The notes beneath the pieces are model-generated. The model did no database searches. It was not told the origin of the DNA and saw only the letters and a program-made list of their open reading frames with translations. This document shows, piece after piece, positions 1 to 5,693 of a DNA stretch of 7,662 bases (position 1 is the first letter of the stretch; each line of letters opens with the position of its first letter). Origin of the DNA: Halobacteriales archaeon (GTDB lineage: Archaea; Halobacteriota; Halobacteria; Halobacteriales; Hikarchaeaceae); the NCBI GenBank assembly GCA_029941175.1, contig JAPYRM010000039.1:1-7662 (forward strand), written 5' to 3'. A program made the position numbers and the translations under genes.

Positions 1-1
1 T

Positions 2-442
2 GCTTCTGGAGTTGAGCATATACAAGTTACACGGCCACCTGGCCCCCACGAATCATTCTCGTGGAGGGATGCCCATTGCATGCACCTAGATATGTGGTTT
101 GCGCCAGTAGATATCGGACTGGTACTATTATATCCGGGGTTCTGCGATTATGAAACACAACGATGGTTGAAAAGCCAAAACGTGGAGATTATAGAAGTAT
201 CCGAAAAAGAACAAAGAGAAAGTTTTCCTTGCAATCTGATAATATTGGAACCAGGCAAGGTGATGATCAATGGCGCGGCAAAAGAAACAATCAAAAACCT
301 AGAATCTAGAGGTGTCGAAACAATTCCGGTTGATTTTGATTACGCCAAAAGTTATGGTGGTGGGATTAAATGTGCAACTTCTTTCCTCCGGAGAGACGAG
401 GGGCCTCACATTGAGGAATTAGGAGAAGGACCTGCGCATTAA
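2..442 (+). CDS. Amidinotransferase / arginine deiminase / DDAH superfamily protein, 3' part
   Basis: The frame is open from the left edge, so the gene starts outside the window; 146 C-terminal residues are present. Seen: an M-H-L-D motif (His at visible residue 28), then a GGGIKC motif followed by ATSFLRR with Cys at residue 124 (codon 371-373). In the guanidino-group-modifying superfamily (arginine deiminase, dimethylarginine dimethylaminohydrolase, glycine/inosamine amidinotransferases) the catalytic His lies in an (M/W)H(L/I)D motif and the nucleophilic Cys in a GGG-x-x-C type motif near the C-terminus, so both are present. The catalytic acidic residue that precedes the His would lie upstream. 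These enzymes form a thiouronium intermediate on Cys and either hydrolyse it or transfer the amidino group. The RR after the Cys motif leans towards amidinotransferases, but substrate cannot be decided. The ATG at 80 is internal, because homology-like sequence continues upstream of it. The stop lies 20 bp from that of the convergent epimerase. Confidence 0.8.
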   Translation, partial: ASGVEHIQVTRPPGPHESFSWRDAHCMHLDMWFAPVDIGLVLLYPGFCDYETQRWLKSQNVEIIEVSEKEQRESFPCNLIILEPGKVMINGAAKETIKNLESRGVETIPVDFDYAKSYGGGIKCATSFLRRDEGPHIEELGEGPAH

Positions 443-462
443 ACATAGAAAAATTTCCAAAA

Positions 463-1407
463 TTATAATCTAGAAATATAATCTAAAATCGAATCAGATA
501 ACGGAGTTAAACCGTACCCAAAGTCTTCGGCTGCCCGAGAATGACTTACAATCGGTGGTCTTCCCCAAGGTTCTGCATCTTCGTTCCAAGTAACTGATGC
601 CCCCGTGAGTTCTTCGACGAGTGCTGCTAGACTCCGAACTGAAATTGTGTGGCCCCCTGTATTGTATACTGGATACGAAGGAGATTCAGAATCTAAAATG
701 AGACTGATCAGACGAATCGCATCGTTTACATAAACCATATTAAGCTGATCATCTGGGGAAAGATCTATCTGGCATGCTTCTCCCGCTACGGCCTTTTGGA
801 CAAATTCTGCTGCCCACATAAATTTTCTTCCAGGGGATGTTATGTATCCGCGAATTCTCCCGGGCCCAAACACTAAGCTTGGTCTAACCCCATGAACACC
901 CAAACCGTGGTTAGTCGCATAAACGAGTGATTGGTGCTCATTTAGTTGTTTAGTTGCTGCGTAAAGAGTTTCATTTGGATATCGATAATATGAAGGAAGT
1001 GGTTTTGATTCTTCAGTGATAGTATGTCCCTCTGGATAGTCATAGGATTTTCCATAGATGCCATATGTACTCGTCCAAACAACCCGAGATATATCGTTCT
1101 CAACAGATGCGCGGAGTACGTTATCAAAACCCATGCAATTTACTGCGACCGCTTTAGTCGGGAATTTATGAGAAGCTCCACCCACGATAGCAGATAAATT
1201 GACAATCTTTCCAATGTCTCTCGTGCTGATCAAATCTGAAAGATACTCATAATCCGTTACGTCCCCTTGGACTAATTCTATAGATGGATGGTTTAAAAGT
1301 TCATTTGGGGCTACATCCATGCAGACTACATTGTTGCCCGAATCTGCTAGGTGGTTGGCCAAATCTACTCCAATGAAGCCAGAGGCTCCAATAATTAAAA
1401 TAGTCAT
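463..1407 (-). CDS. NAD-dependent epimerase/dehydratase (extended SDR family)
   Basis: A 314-residue protein of normal length for extended short-chain dehydrogenases. The N-terminal Rossmann motif G-A-S-G-F-I-G occupies residues 7-13. Asp31 at the end of the second strand suggests NAD(H) rather than NADP(H), and GDV (48-50) is the usual adenine-contacting Asp. The active site shows T-S-T-Y-G (112-116) and the catalytic Y149-x-x-x-K153 in YAATK. A YVND motif (226-229) and NTGG (249-252) mark the substrate domain. Such proteins usually act in the cytosol on nucleotide-activated sugars (epimerisation, dehydration or reduction) for surface polysaccharide or glycoprotein synthesis, but members also act on other substrates, so no specific reaction is assigned. 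The ATG at 1407 sits just before the Rossmann strand, as expected. A purine-rich GAGG lies only 3 nt upstream, too close for a standard ribosome site. It is divergent from the MFS gene and convergent with the amidinotransferase-like gene, so probably monocistronic. T-rich sequence follows its stop on the coding strand. Confidence 0.88.
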   Translation of the reverse strand: MTILIIGASGFIGVDLANHLADSGNNVVCMDVAPNELLNHPSIELVQGDVTDYEYLSDLISTRDIGKIVNLSAIVGGASHKFPTKAVAVNCMGFDNVLRASVENDISRVVWTSTYGIYGKSYDYPEGHTITEESKPLPSYYRYPNETLYAATKQLNEHQSLVYATNHGLGVHGVRPSLVFGPGRIRGYITSPGRKFMWAAEFVQKAVAGEACQIDLSPDDQLNMVYVNDAIRLISLILDSESPSYPVYNTGGHTISVRSLAALVEELTGASVTWNEDAEPWGRPPIVSHSRAAEDFGYGLTPLSDSILDYISRL

Positions 1408-1565
1408 TATCCTCTTTAGATTGGGGCGGAGGTATTATCAAATATTGGATTCGAATAAATGGAGTATTCAACAAGCAATTGGCATATTTTGCTTATACGA
1501 AGAATTATGTCGAAGAATGAATTATCTCTTCATAAGCACACTTCTTGTCTAATTTTAACTCCATC
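1408..1565. promoter_or_regulatory. Divergent promoter region between epimerase and MFS genes
   Basis: About 160 bp with no supportable gene. On the plus strand CTTATA at 1492-1497 is a fair archaeal TATA-box candidate; transcription would start near 1518-1522, leaving a short leader before the MFS start. An 8-bp direct repeat CGAAGAAT lies just after it (1498-1505 and 1511-1518, start-to-start 13 bp) and could be an operator. On the minus strand a GATAATA-like element about 30 bp before the epimerase ATG is a weak TATA candidate. All of this is motif reading only, without experimental support. Confidence 0.35.
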
Positions 1566-2783
1566 ATGCCCTCTTCAATATCTCCACAAAGTTTAGGTTC
1601 GAATCTCCAAAATTTTAAAAATGATAAAAGAAGCAAAGTTCTAGTCTCTGTGGCATTTGGCTGGTTTTTAGTTTTGGGCATGCGTCTCGTCATGCCTGTT
1701 ATTTTGCCAGGAGTGATCCTTGAATATAATCTATCTTTAACCGCAGCCGGGGGTGCAATTACTATAATGTGGATTGCATATTCTGTAGTCCAGTTCCCTG
1801 CTGGTATTTTTTCAGACAATTTCGGTGAACGCAAAATCCTCACTTTGAGCATTCTGATCGGAGCTCTTGGGATTATTCTCTTTTCATTTTCTCGTAGTTT
1901 CAATTTTTTTATATTTGCTTGTATAATTTTTGGCATCGGATCTGGGCTCTTTGGAACCCCTCGCGTAACTTCTCTCTCAAAAATATATCCTGAAAATGAT
2001 GGAACTGTTTTAGGATTCACTTTTTCTGCAGGAAATTTTGGATCTGCAGTATTGCCCTTTATTGCTGGTATTTTGGCCACTTATTTTGGGTGGAGATTTG
2101 GATTTATTTTTTGCATTCCCCTTTTCATCATTGCAATTTTCTTACTTTGGAGCTCTCCATTTAAACCACCATCTTCCTCGACATGGAGTCGTTATGAGCT
2201 CTCTAAAAACGTCAAATTACTTATCGAAGGGTTGTCTAAAAAAGATGTTTTATTAGTCAGTAGTGCAACTCTGTTGTCCGTTTTTACATTTCAGGGATTC
2301 ACATCATTCTTCCCTCTGTTCCTCATCACCATGAAAGGCACTAGCGCCACGATGGCAACAACTATTTTTTCTGTGTTTTTCATCACAGGTGCAATATCTC
2401 AGCCCATTTCTGGAATAATTTCCGATAGGTATGGCGAACGACGACTATTGTTATACCTTGCAGCACTACATGCCCTCTGTCTTCTGTCCTTACCTTTCGT
2501 CCACGGTACTATTCCTTTAATTCTCCTTTCTATCTTACTCGGAACGCGTGCAGGTCTTGCGCCTGTGAATAATGCCTACTTGGCCTCTTCTATTCCCTCT
2601 AAAGTACAGGGATCCGGATTGGGATTTCTAAGATCCATTTTCATCGGTATTGGGGCTCTGGCTTCTCTTATGATCGGAGTTATAGCAGACAATTATTCTT
2701 TCGACCTCGCCTTTCTATTTTTGGGAGGTTTGTTTTTCATAGCCACTTTATGCTATTTTTTCCTCCCCCCCTCTCGAGAATAG
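1566..2783 (+). CDS. Major facilitator superfamily (MFS) transporter
   Basis: Integral membrane protein of about 405 residues, the usual MFS size, with roughly 12 hydrophobic segments in two halves around a hydrophilic central loop (KPPSSSTWSRYELSKN region). Both halves carry the MFS loop signature G-x-x-x-D-x-x-G-x-R: G-I-F-S-D-N-F-G-E-R between helices 2 and 3, and G-I-I-S-D-R-Y-G-E-R at the equivalent place in the second half. This repeat reflects the internal duplication of the fold. MFS proteins move small solutes by uniport, symport or antiport; substrate cannot be read from sequence. The frame also has a TTG at 1545 giving 7 more residues; I prefer the ATG at 1566, since neither has a ribosome-binding site and the extra residues are hydrophilic and unconserved-looking. 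It is divergent from the epimerase and ends 5 bp before the convergent RNB gene. A run of seven C precedes its stop (2765-2771). Confidence 0.88.
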   Translation: MPSSISPQSLGSNLQNFKNDKRSKVLVSVAFGWFLVLGMRLVMPVILPGVILEYNLSLTAAGGAITIMWIAYSVVQFPAGIFSDNFGERKILTLSILIGALGIILFSFSRSFNFFIFACIIFGIGSGLFGTPRVTSLSKIYPENDGTVLGFTFSAGNFGSAVLPFIAGILATYFGWRFGFIFCIPLFIIAIFLLWSSPFKPPSSSTWSRYELSKNVKLLIEGLSKKDVLLVSSATLLSVFTFQGFTSFFPLFLITMKGTSATMATTIFSVFFITGAISQPISGIISDRYGERRLLLYLAALHALCLLSLPFVHGTIPLILLSILLGTRAGLAPVNNAYLASSIPSKVQGSGLGFLRSIFIGIGALASLMIGVIADNYSFDLAFLFLGGLFFIATLCYFFLPPSRE

Positions 2784-2788
2784 CCTAC

Positions 2789-4057
2789 TTATTCTTTCAT
2801 AACTTCCATTCCCCGATCTCGAATCATCACCGGATCTAATGCTTCCCCCCGTAGAATTTGATCATATTCTCTCTCACATTGTTCAGACGTCTTTTGCATA
2901 TCTTGCGCCCGTTTACATAATTCATCTATATTTTCAGGAATCTCCTCCATATGAACGATCCAATGGTTTATTAGATCACTCATTCTTCTAATTGGGGATG
3001 TAAAATGCCCATAAACATCGAAGTTCAATGCGTGGTGTCCCCCAAATGGATCTGCCATATACATGGCCCTTGGCATCACTTTTAACACTGATTTTTTTAT
3101 TTTTTCAATTTGGTATCCCTCTGCTGATTCTATGGCAATATTTACTGCAATTCTTGGATCTTCCAAAGCCACAGATGGAATATGTATTCCTGGTAATTTT
3201 TGTATTTCTTGCAACGCAGAATCCCACTCTCGAGGGGTTGGCTGTGGGTGGACTCTATACATAGCTTCTACCCCCCGATTCCACATCAATTCATGGGTCA
3301 CGGCCTTATTTGCCTTAAGCATGCACTCTTCAACTATCATGTGAGATCGATCCCTATTTTGATTAAGAACAAGGGATCCATCATCTTTTCTCTGTTTCTG
3401 TAATTTCTCTGTTACTTCACAAATGTTTTTACACTCTTTATGTAATGGCAAACTCGAATCTTCCAATCTTTTTTCACATTCTCTATATGTTAGCCGTTCG
3501 TTGGATCTAATCACAGATTTGTATATGTCTATTGATTCATAACTCAATGTGTCTCTGTTGATATACATTTCTACAGTATGTGCCAATCGATCTTCTCCTG
3601 GAACTAGAGAACAAACGTCTTCTGACAAATCTCTAGGTAACATGTGGATAGTGTGCCCCGACATATATGTCGAATTACCCCTTCCCATAGCCAGTTTCCA
3701 GGTTTTTGTATCTGGAGTCACATAATGGGTTACATCTGCTATATAAACCCAAATTCTGTATCCTTTTTCATCCACTTCAATGCTAAGAGCGTCATCAAAA
3801 TCTTGTGCGCTAGCTGGATCTGTTGTCCAAGTAGTAAGTTCTCTTAAATCTCTTCTATTTTTAAGTTCAAGTGCGATTTCTTCTTTATTACTATCTGCCC
3901 ACCCTTTCGCCTCTTCAATAACGTCTGCTGGAAATTGATCTATTATCCCCAACTTCTCTAATAATGCTTCTCTTTTTTCAACTATCTGCTTATAGACCTC
4001 CGCTGAAATTTTAACTGGCCCTTCATTTCCCCCATTTTTTTCTCTATTTTCGTTCAT
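2789..4057 (-). CDS. RNB-domain exoribonuclease (RNase II/R family), minimal form
   Basis: A 422-residue protein that is essentially one RNB catalytic domain. Seen: T-D-P-A-S-A-Q-D-F-D-D-A, with metal-binding Asp80, Asp86, Asp88 and Asp89; YIADVTHYV (105-113); Tyr131 in STYMSG followed by MLPRDLSEDVCSL (139-151), matching the tyrosine that stacks on the RNA 3' end in RNase II; MYRVHP (266-271); and HFTSPIRR (351-358) with the catalytic Arg357. All key catalytic residues of processive 3'-to-5' hydrolytic RNases are therefore present. Bacterial RNase II/R also carry cold-shock and S1 RNA-binding domains; here there is only an N-terminal leader of about 70 residues and no S1 domain after the RNB domain. 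RNB-only proteins are known in haloarchaea, so this is probably natural and not a truncation. Likely role: cytosolic RNA decay or processing. ATG at 4057; no Shine-Dalgarno sequence. It is divergent from the PUA gene across 47 bp. Confidence 0.92.
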   Translation of the reverse strand: MNENREKNGGNEGPVKISAEVYKQIVEKREALLEKLGIIDQFPADVIEEAKGWADSNKEEIALELKNRRDLRELTTWTTDPASAQDFDDALSIEVDEKGYRIWVYIADVTHYVTPDTKTWKLAMGRGNSTYMSGHTIHMLPRDLSEDVCSLVPGEDRLAHTVEMYINRDTLSYESIDIYKSVIRSNERLTYRECEKRLEDSSLPLHKECKNICEVTEKLQKQRKDDGSLVLNQNRDRSHMIVEECMLKANKAVTHELMWNRGVEAMYRVHPQPTPREWDSALQEIQKLPGIHIPSVALEDPRIAVNIAIESAEGYQIEKIKKSVLKVMPRAMYMADPFGGHHALNFDVYGHFTSPIRRMSDLINHWIVHMEEIPENIDELCKRAQDMQKTSEQCEREYDQILRGEALDPVMIRDRGMEVMKE

Positions 4058-4104
4058 ATTCTATAACACAAATTTTAAAGCTCTCCCCTGATTTATTTTT
4101 TTCC
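4058..4104. promoter_or_regulatory. Compact bidirectional promoter between RNB and PUA genes
   Basis: The 47-bp gap contains TTTTAAAG at 4073-4080, which reads CTTTAAAA on the other strand. Its centre is about 28 bp before the PUA-gene ATG at 4105, the spacing expected for an archaeal TATA box driving a leaderless mRNA. Towards the RNB gene its centre is only about 19-20 bp from the ATG at 4057, rather short. A second A/T tract (4091-4102, AAATAAAT on the minus strand) about 40 bp from the RNB start may serve that gene with a short leader. Confidence 0.45.
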
Positions 4105-4581
4105 ATGCAAGTTATCTCTAGGCACAACCTCCGAAACGACACTATACATGCTTTCGAATCTTCAATTCTATCCAATTTCGGAGTCGAATTACTCGGATCA
4201 AAATACGAGTTAGTTGAGTTATCCCATCCTAAAATTGATTTAGTTCTAATAGACAAAGAACCTCTCGCATGTTATGTCGATAGTACGCCTTCTCTCACCG
4301 TAAAAGGTGCAAATATTTATGCTCCCTCTAGAAAAACCGTCACCGTGGACCAAGGCGCAATCCGTTTTGTTTCTAACGGTGCAGACATCATGAAACCTGG
4401 TATAACTCATGCGGATTCTTCAATAGAACCTGGAGATCTATTGATAGTCATCGAAGAGGTTCATCAAAAAGCACTTTGTCTGGGTCGATCGATTGTATCT
4501 AAAACTGATATGCTTGGTAGTTCTGGAAAAGCTATAGACTCAATCCACTATGTTGGGGATGAACTCTATCATTTTTTCTGA
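4105..4581 (+). CDS. MCT-1/Tma20-like PUA-domain RNA-binding protein
   Basis: 158 residues. The C-terminal half is a PUA domain (about 79-156): VTVDQGAIRFVSNGADIMKPG at 79-99, ALCLGRS (123-129) and a closing SIHYVGDELYHF segment. These match, motif for motif, the PUA domain of eukaryotic MCT-1/Tma20 (D-x-GAI-x-FV-x-x-GA-x-IM-x-PG, ALC-x-G, IHYL-x-D-x-LWH). The N-terminal half (1-75) corresponds to the domain preceding PUA in that family. In eukaryotes MCT-1 with DENR binds the small ribosomal subunit and acts in recycling and reinitiation; archaeal members are poorly characterised, and other archaeal PUA proteins act in tRNA modification, so a role in translation or RNA binding is inferred. 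The ATG lies 28 bp after a TATA-like element, suggesting a leaderless message. Its T-rich end (six T at 4572-4577) is a possible termination signal. It converges on the CDGSH gene with a 5-bp gap. Confidence 0.88.
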   Translation: MQVISRHNLRNDTIHAFESSILSNFGVELLGSKYELVELSHPKIDLVLIDKEPLACYVDSTPSLTVKGANIYAPSRKTVTVDQGAIRFVSNGADIMKPGITHADSSIEPGDLLIVIEEVHQKALCLGRSIVSKTDMLGSSGKAIDSIHYVGDELYHFF

Positions 4582-4586
4582 CCAAC

Positions 4587-4790
4587 TTAACTATCTCCCT
4601 CGTCCACATCATAGCGCGTACTGCCTTCATATATATAAGTGATTTCGTCCTCTTCGTCAAGCGTTTTCATATGGGAACTATCGCAATATGGTTTGTTCTC
4701 AGACAAGCCACACATGCAAATAAACGTAGGTTCGTCACTAGCAGGTATTTTAAAAGGCCCCTTTTCTTCGTGTATAATAAATCTTACCAT
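4587..4790 (-). CDS. CDGSH-type iron-sulfur domain protein (CDSSH variant)
   Basis: A 67-residue protein consisting of little more than one CDGSH iron-sulfur module. The signature C-x-C-x2-S-x3-P-x-C-D-x-S-H is complete: Cys25, Cys27, Cys36 and His40, the 3Cys:1His ligands of a [2Fe-2S] cluster in mitoNEET-type proteins. The Gly of CDGSH is Ser38 here; this position is not a ligand, so cluster binding is expected to survive. There is no transmembrane anchor, so unlike mitoNEET it should be soluble, probably dimeric as is usual for single-motif members. The tail (43-67) is acidic. Role in the family: redox or cluster transfer, not precisely known for archaeal proteins. The ATG at 4790 is preceded by a GAGGGG run only 2-3 nt away, too close to be a normal ribosome site. 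It converges on the PUA gene and diverges from sepF. Confidence 0.9.
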   Translation of the reverse strand: MVRFIIHEEKGPFKIPASDEPTFICMCGLSENKPYCDSSHMKTLDEEDEITYIYEGSTRYDVDEGDS

Positions 4791-4938
4791 GACCCCTCTT
4801 TTATTTTAAGATGTAAAAGTATTACAATTCACTCTTCATATTTGTCATATTTGATGCTTTAAATCCCATGCATTAGGACAATTTTAACATAAAAATCCGG
4901 CCGTAAGAACTATGCCCTCTCATGCGCTTTATTAATTT
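4791..4938. promoter_or_regulatory. Divergent intergenic region between CDGSH gene and sepF
   Basis: 148 bp without any supportable gene or tRNA. It is AT-rich. On the minus strand CTTTTACA about 26-29 bp before the CDGSH ATG is a weak TATA candidate. On the plus strand CTTTAAAT (about 4857-4863) could drive sepF with a leader of about 50 nt. No clear ribosome-binding site precedes sepF. The region holds a perfect 9-bp tandem repeat, listed separately. Confidence 0.35.
4836..4853. repeat. Perfect 9-bp tandem direct repeat, TCATATTTG x2
   Basis: Two identical head-to-tail copies of TCATATTTG occupy 4836-4844 and 4845-4853, inside the divergent promoter region of the CDGSH gene and sepF, just upstream of the CTTTAAAT candidate TATA box. 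Tandem half-sites of this kind can bind regulators, but a chance duplication in AT-rich DNA is also possible. Confidence 0.5.
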
Positions 4939-5295
4939 ATGGGATTCGTGCACAAAATTCTTGGCAGTGGAAAACGTACCATTCAAGATTACATATCTCT
5001 AGATAGCGACGATATCGAGAAAACAGCAGCTCAATCATTTCAAGTTCATATTGCCGAAATTTACGATATAGAAGACGTCATCGCGGTTAAAGACAAAATT
5101 TATGACGGCGATTTAGTAATTGCTGATATAACTCGACTAAGAACTAAAGATTCAGTAATGAATCGTATTACTACCGAGCTGAATCAAGTAGCACAAGAAG
5201 TTGGCGGAGATATCGTTCTAAGTGGAGATGATCAAATAATTGCTGCTCCTGCTGGAGTTGTAATCAACCGTCAAAAAATCGGACGTAAGACGTAA
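4939..5295 (+). CDS. sepF: SepF-like cell division protein
   Basis: 118 residues, the typical size of archaeal SepF. The N-terminus (MGFVHKILGSGK, 1-12) is a short amphipathic stretch with basic residues, as used by SepF to lie on the membrane. After a short linker (RTIQDYISLD), the C-terminal SepF domain (about 33-112) follows, with FQVHIAEIYDIEDVIAVKDKIYDGDLVIADI and the closing GGDIVLSGDDQIIAAPAGVVI (89-109), where glycines shape the dimer interface. In archaea with FtsZ, SepF anchors FtsZ to the membrane at the division site, as there is usually no FtsA. No ftsZ is in the window. The ATG at 4939 directly precedes the expected amphipathic helix. It is transcribed alone on the plus strand and converges on the DUF5611-like gene, with 16 bp between the stops. 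Arginine codons here are mostly CGT, unlike the AGA/AGG-rich minus-strand neighbours. Confidence 0.9.
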   Translation: MGFVHKILGSGKRTIQDYISLDSDDIEKTAAQSFQVHIAEIYDIEDVIAVKDKIYDGDLVIADITRLRTKDSVMNRITTELNQVAQEVGGDIVLSGDDQIIAAPAGVVINRQKIGRKT

Positions 5296-5296
5296 G

Positions 5297-5314
5297 TAGT
5301 TTCAACAAAAACTA
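5297..5314. terminator. Candidate bidirectional terminator hairpin
   Basis: A perfect 6-bp inverted repeat, TAGTTT (5297-5302) and AAACTA (5309-5314), with a 6-nt loop, sits in the gap between the convergent sepF and DUF5611-like genes and overlaps the latter's TAG stop. On the plus strand it is followed by T-rich sequence. The stem is A/T-rich and weak, and archaeal termination relies more on T tracts, so this is tentative. Confidence 0.3.
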
Positions 5315-5686
5315 ATTTCTTTTACTATCTTCTCGCTTCATAGCCTTTCGTCGCGCTTTAGAGTCCTTTCCAGTCGCTTTAAGTAAAAACTTATTTTTCA
5401 CCGTAACCGCATCAGCAGCTAGTTCTATATTCCCATCTGCAATGATTTCTGCTATTGGACACTCTTCAAAATCTACAATAAGAGTATCTTTCTTACCTGG
5501 GTACTTTCCCGCTCCAATACTCACTTTTTTAAATATGGGGTTCACTGGATTTTTCACAACATACAATTCTTGACCTTCTCGATTTTCAGTACCATCTATC
5601 GGCCCAAAATATCCTTCAACTTCTTTTTTGAGGTCTACTACTCTTTCTTCTAGCGTAGCTCCTCTTTTAATTTCATATTCTCTCAT
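5312..5686 (-). CDS. Small conserved archaeal protein, DUF5611-like
   Basis: 124 residues from the ATG at 5686. The frame extends to a TTG at 5725, but that would overlap the upstream gene by 32 nt, whereas the ATG leaves a 7-nt gap, so the ATG is chosen. It begins MREYEIKRG, continues with an amphipathic segment ending in GYFG (about 23-26 of the chosen protein), a mixed alpha/beta core with KVSIGAGKYPGKKDTLIVDF and a lysine/arginine-rich tail (last 15 residues). I associate this pattern from memory with DUF5611, an archaeal family of unknown function; that assignment needs a profile search. No catalytic motif, metal site, signal peptide or membrane segment is visible. The basic tail might bind nucleic acid (inference). 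It is the last gene of the minus-strand run uvrA - reductase - zinc protein and is probably translated from that mRNA. Confidence 0.75.
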   Translation of the reverse strand: MREYEIKRGATLEERVVDLKKEVEGYFGPIDGTENREGQELYVVKNPVNPIFKKVSIGAGKYPGKKDTLIVDFEECPIAEIIADGNIELAADAVTVKNKFLLKATGKDSKARRKAMKREDSKRN

Positions 5687-5693
5687 TTTAATT

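Noticed and set aside
46..64. Perfect 6-bp inverted repeat CCACGA / TCGTGG with a 7-nt loop
   Set aside because: It lies within the coding frame of the amidinotransferase-like gene, far from its stop, with no T tract; most likely chance.
1505..2080. Long minus-strand frame of 191 codons opposite the MFS gene
   Set aside because: It is Lys/Pro/Arg-rich, as expected for the antisense of hydrophobic codons, and the plus strand has duplicated MFS motifs.
3028..3403. Plus-strand open frames inside the RNB gene
   Set aside because: They lie antisense to a gene with clear catalytic motifs, overlap each other in different frames and show no family motifs; they are shadows.
4671..4862. Plus-strand frame of 63 codons across the CDGSH gene
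   Set aside because: It is antisense to a complete CDGSH signature and has no recognisable protein pattern.
4791..4938. Possible tRNA or small RNA in the CDGSH-sepF gap
   Set aside because: No cloverleaf arms, T-loop or box A/B-like sequence could be found, and the region is simply AT-rich promoter-like DNA.
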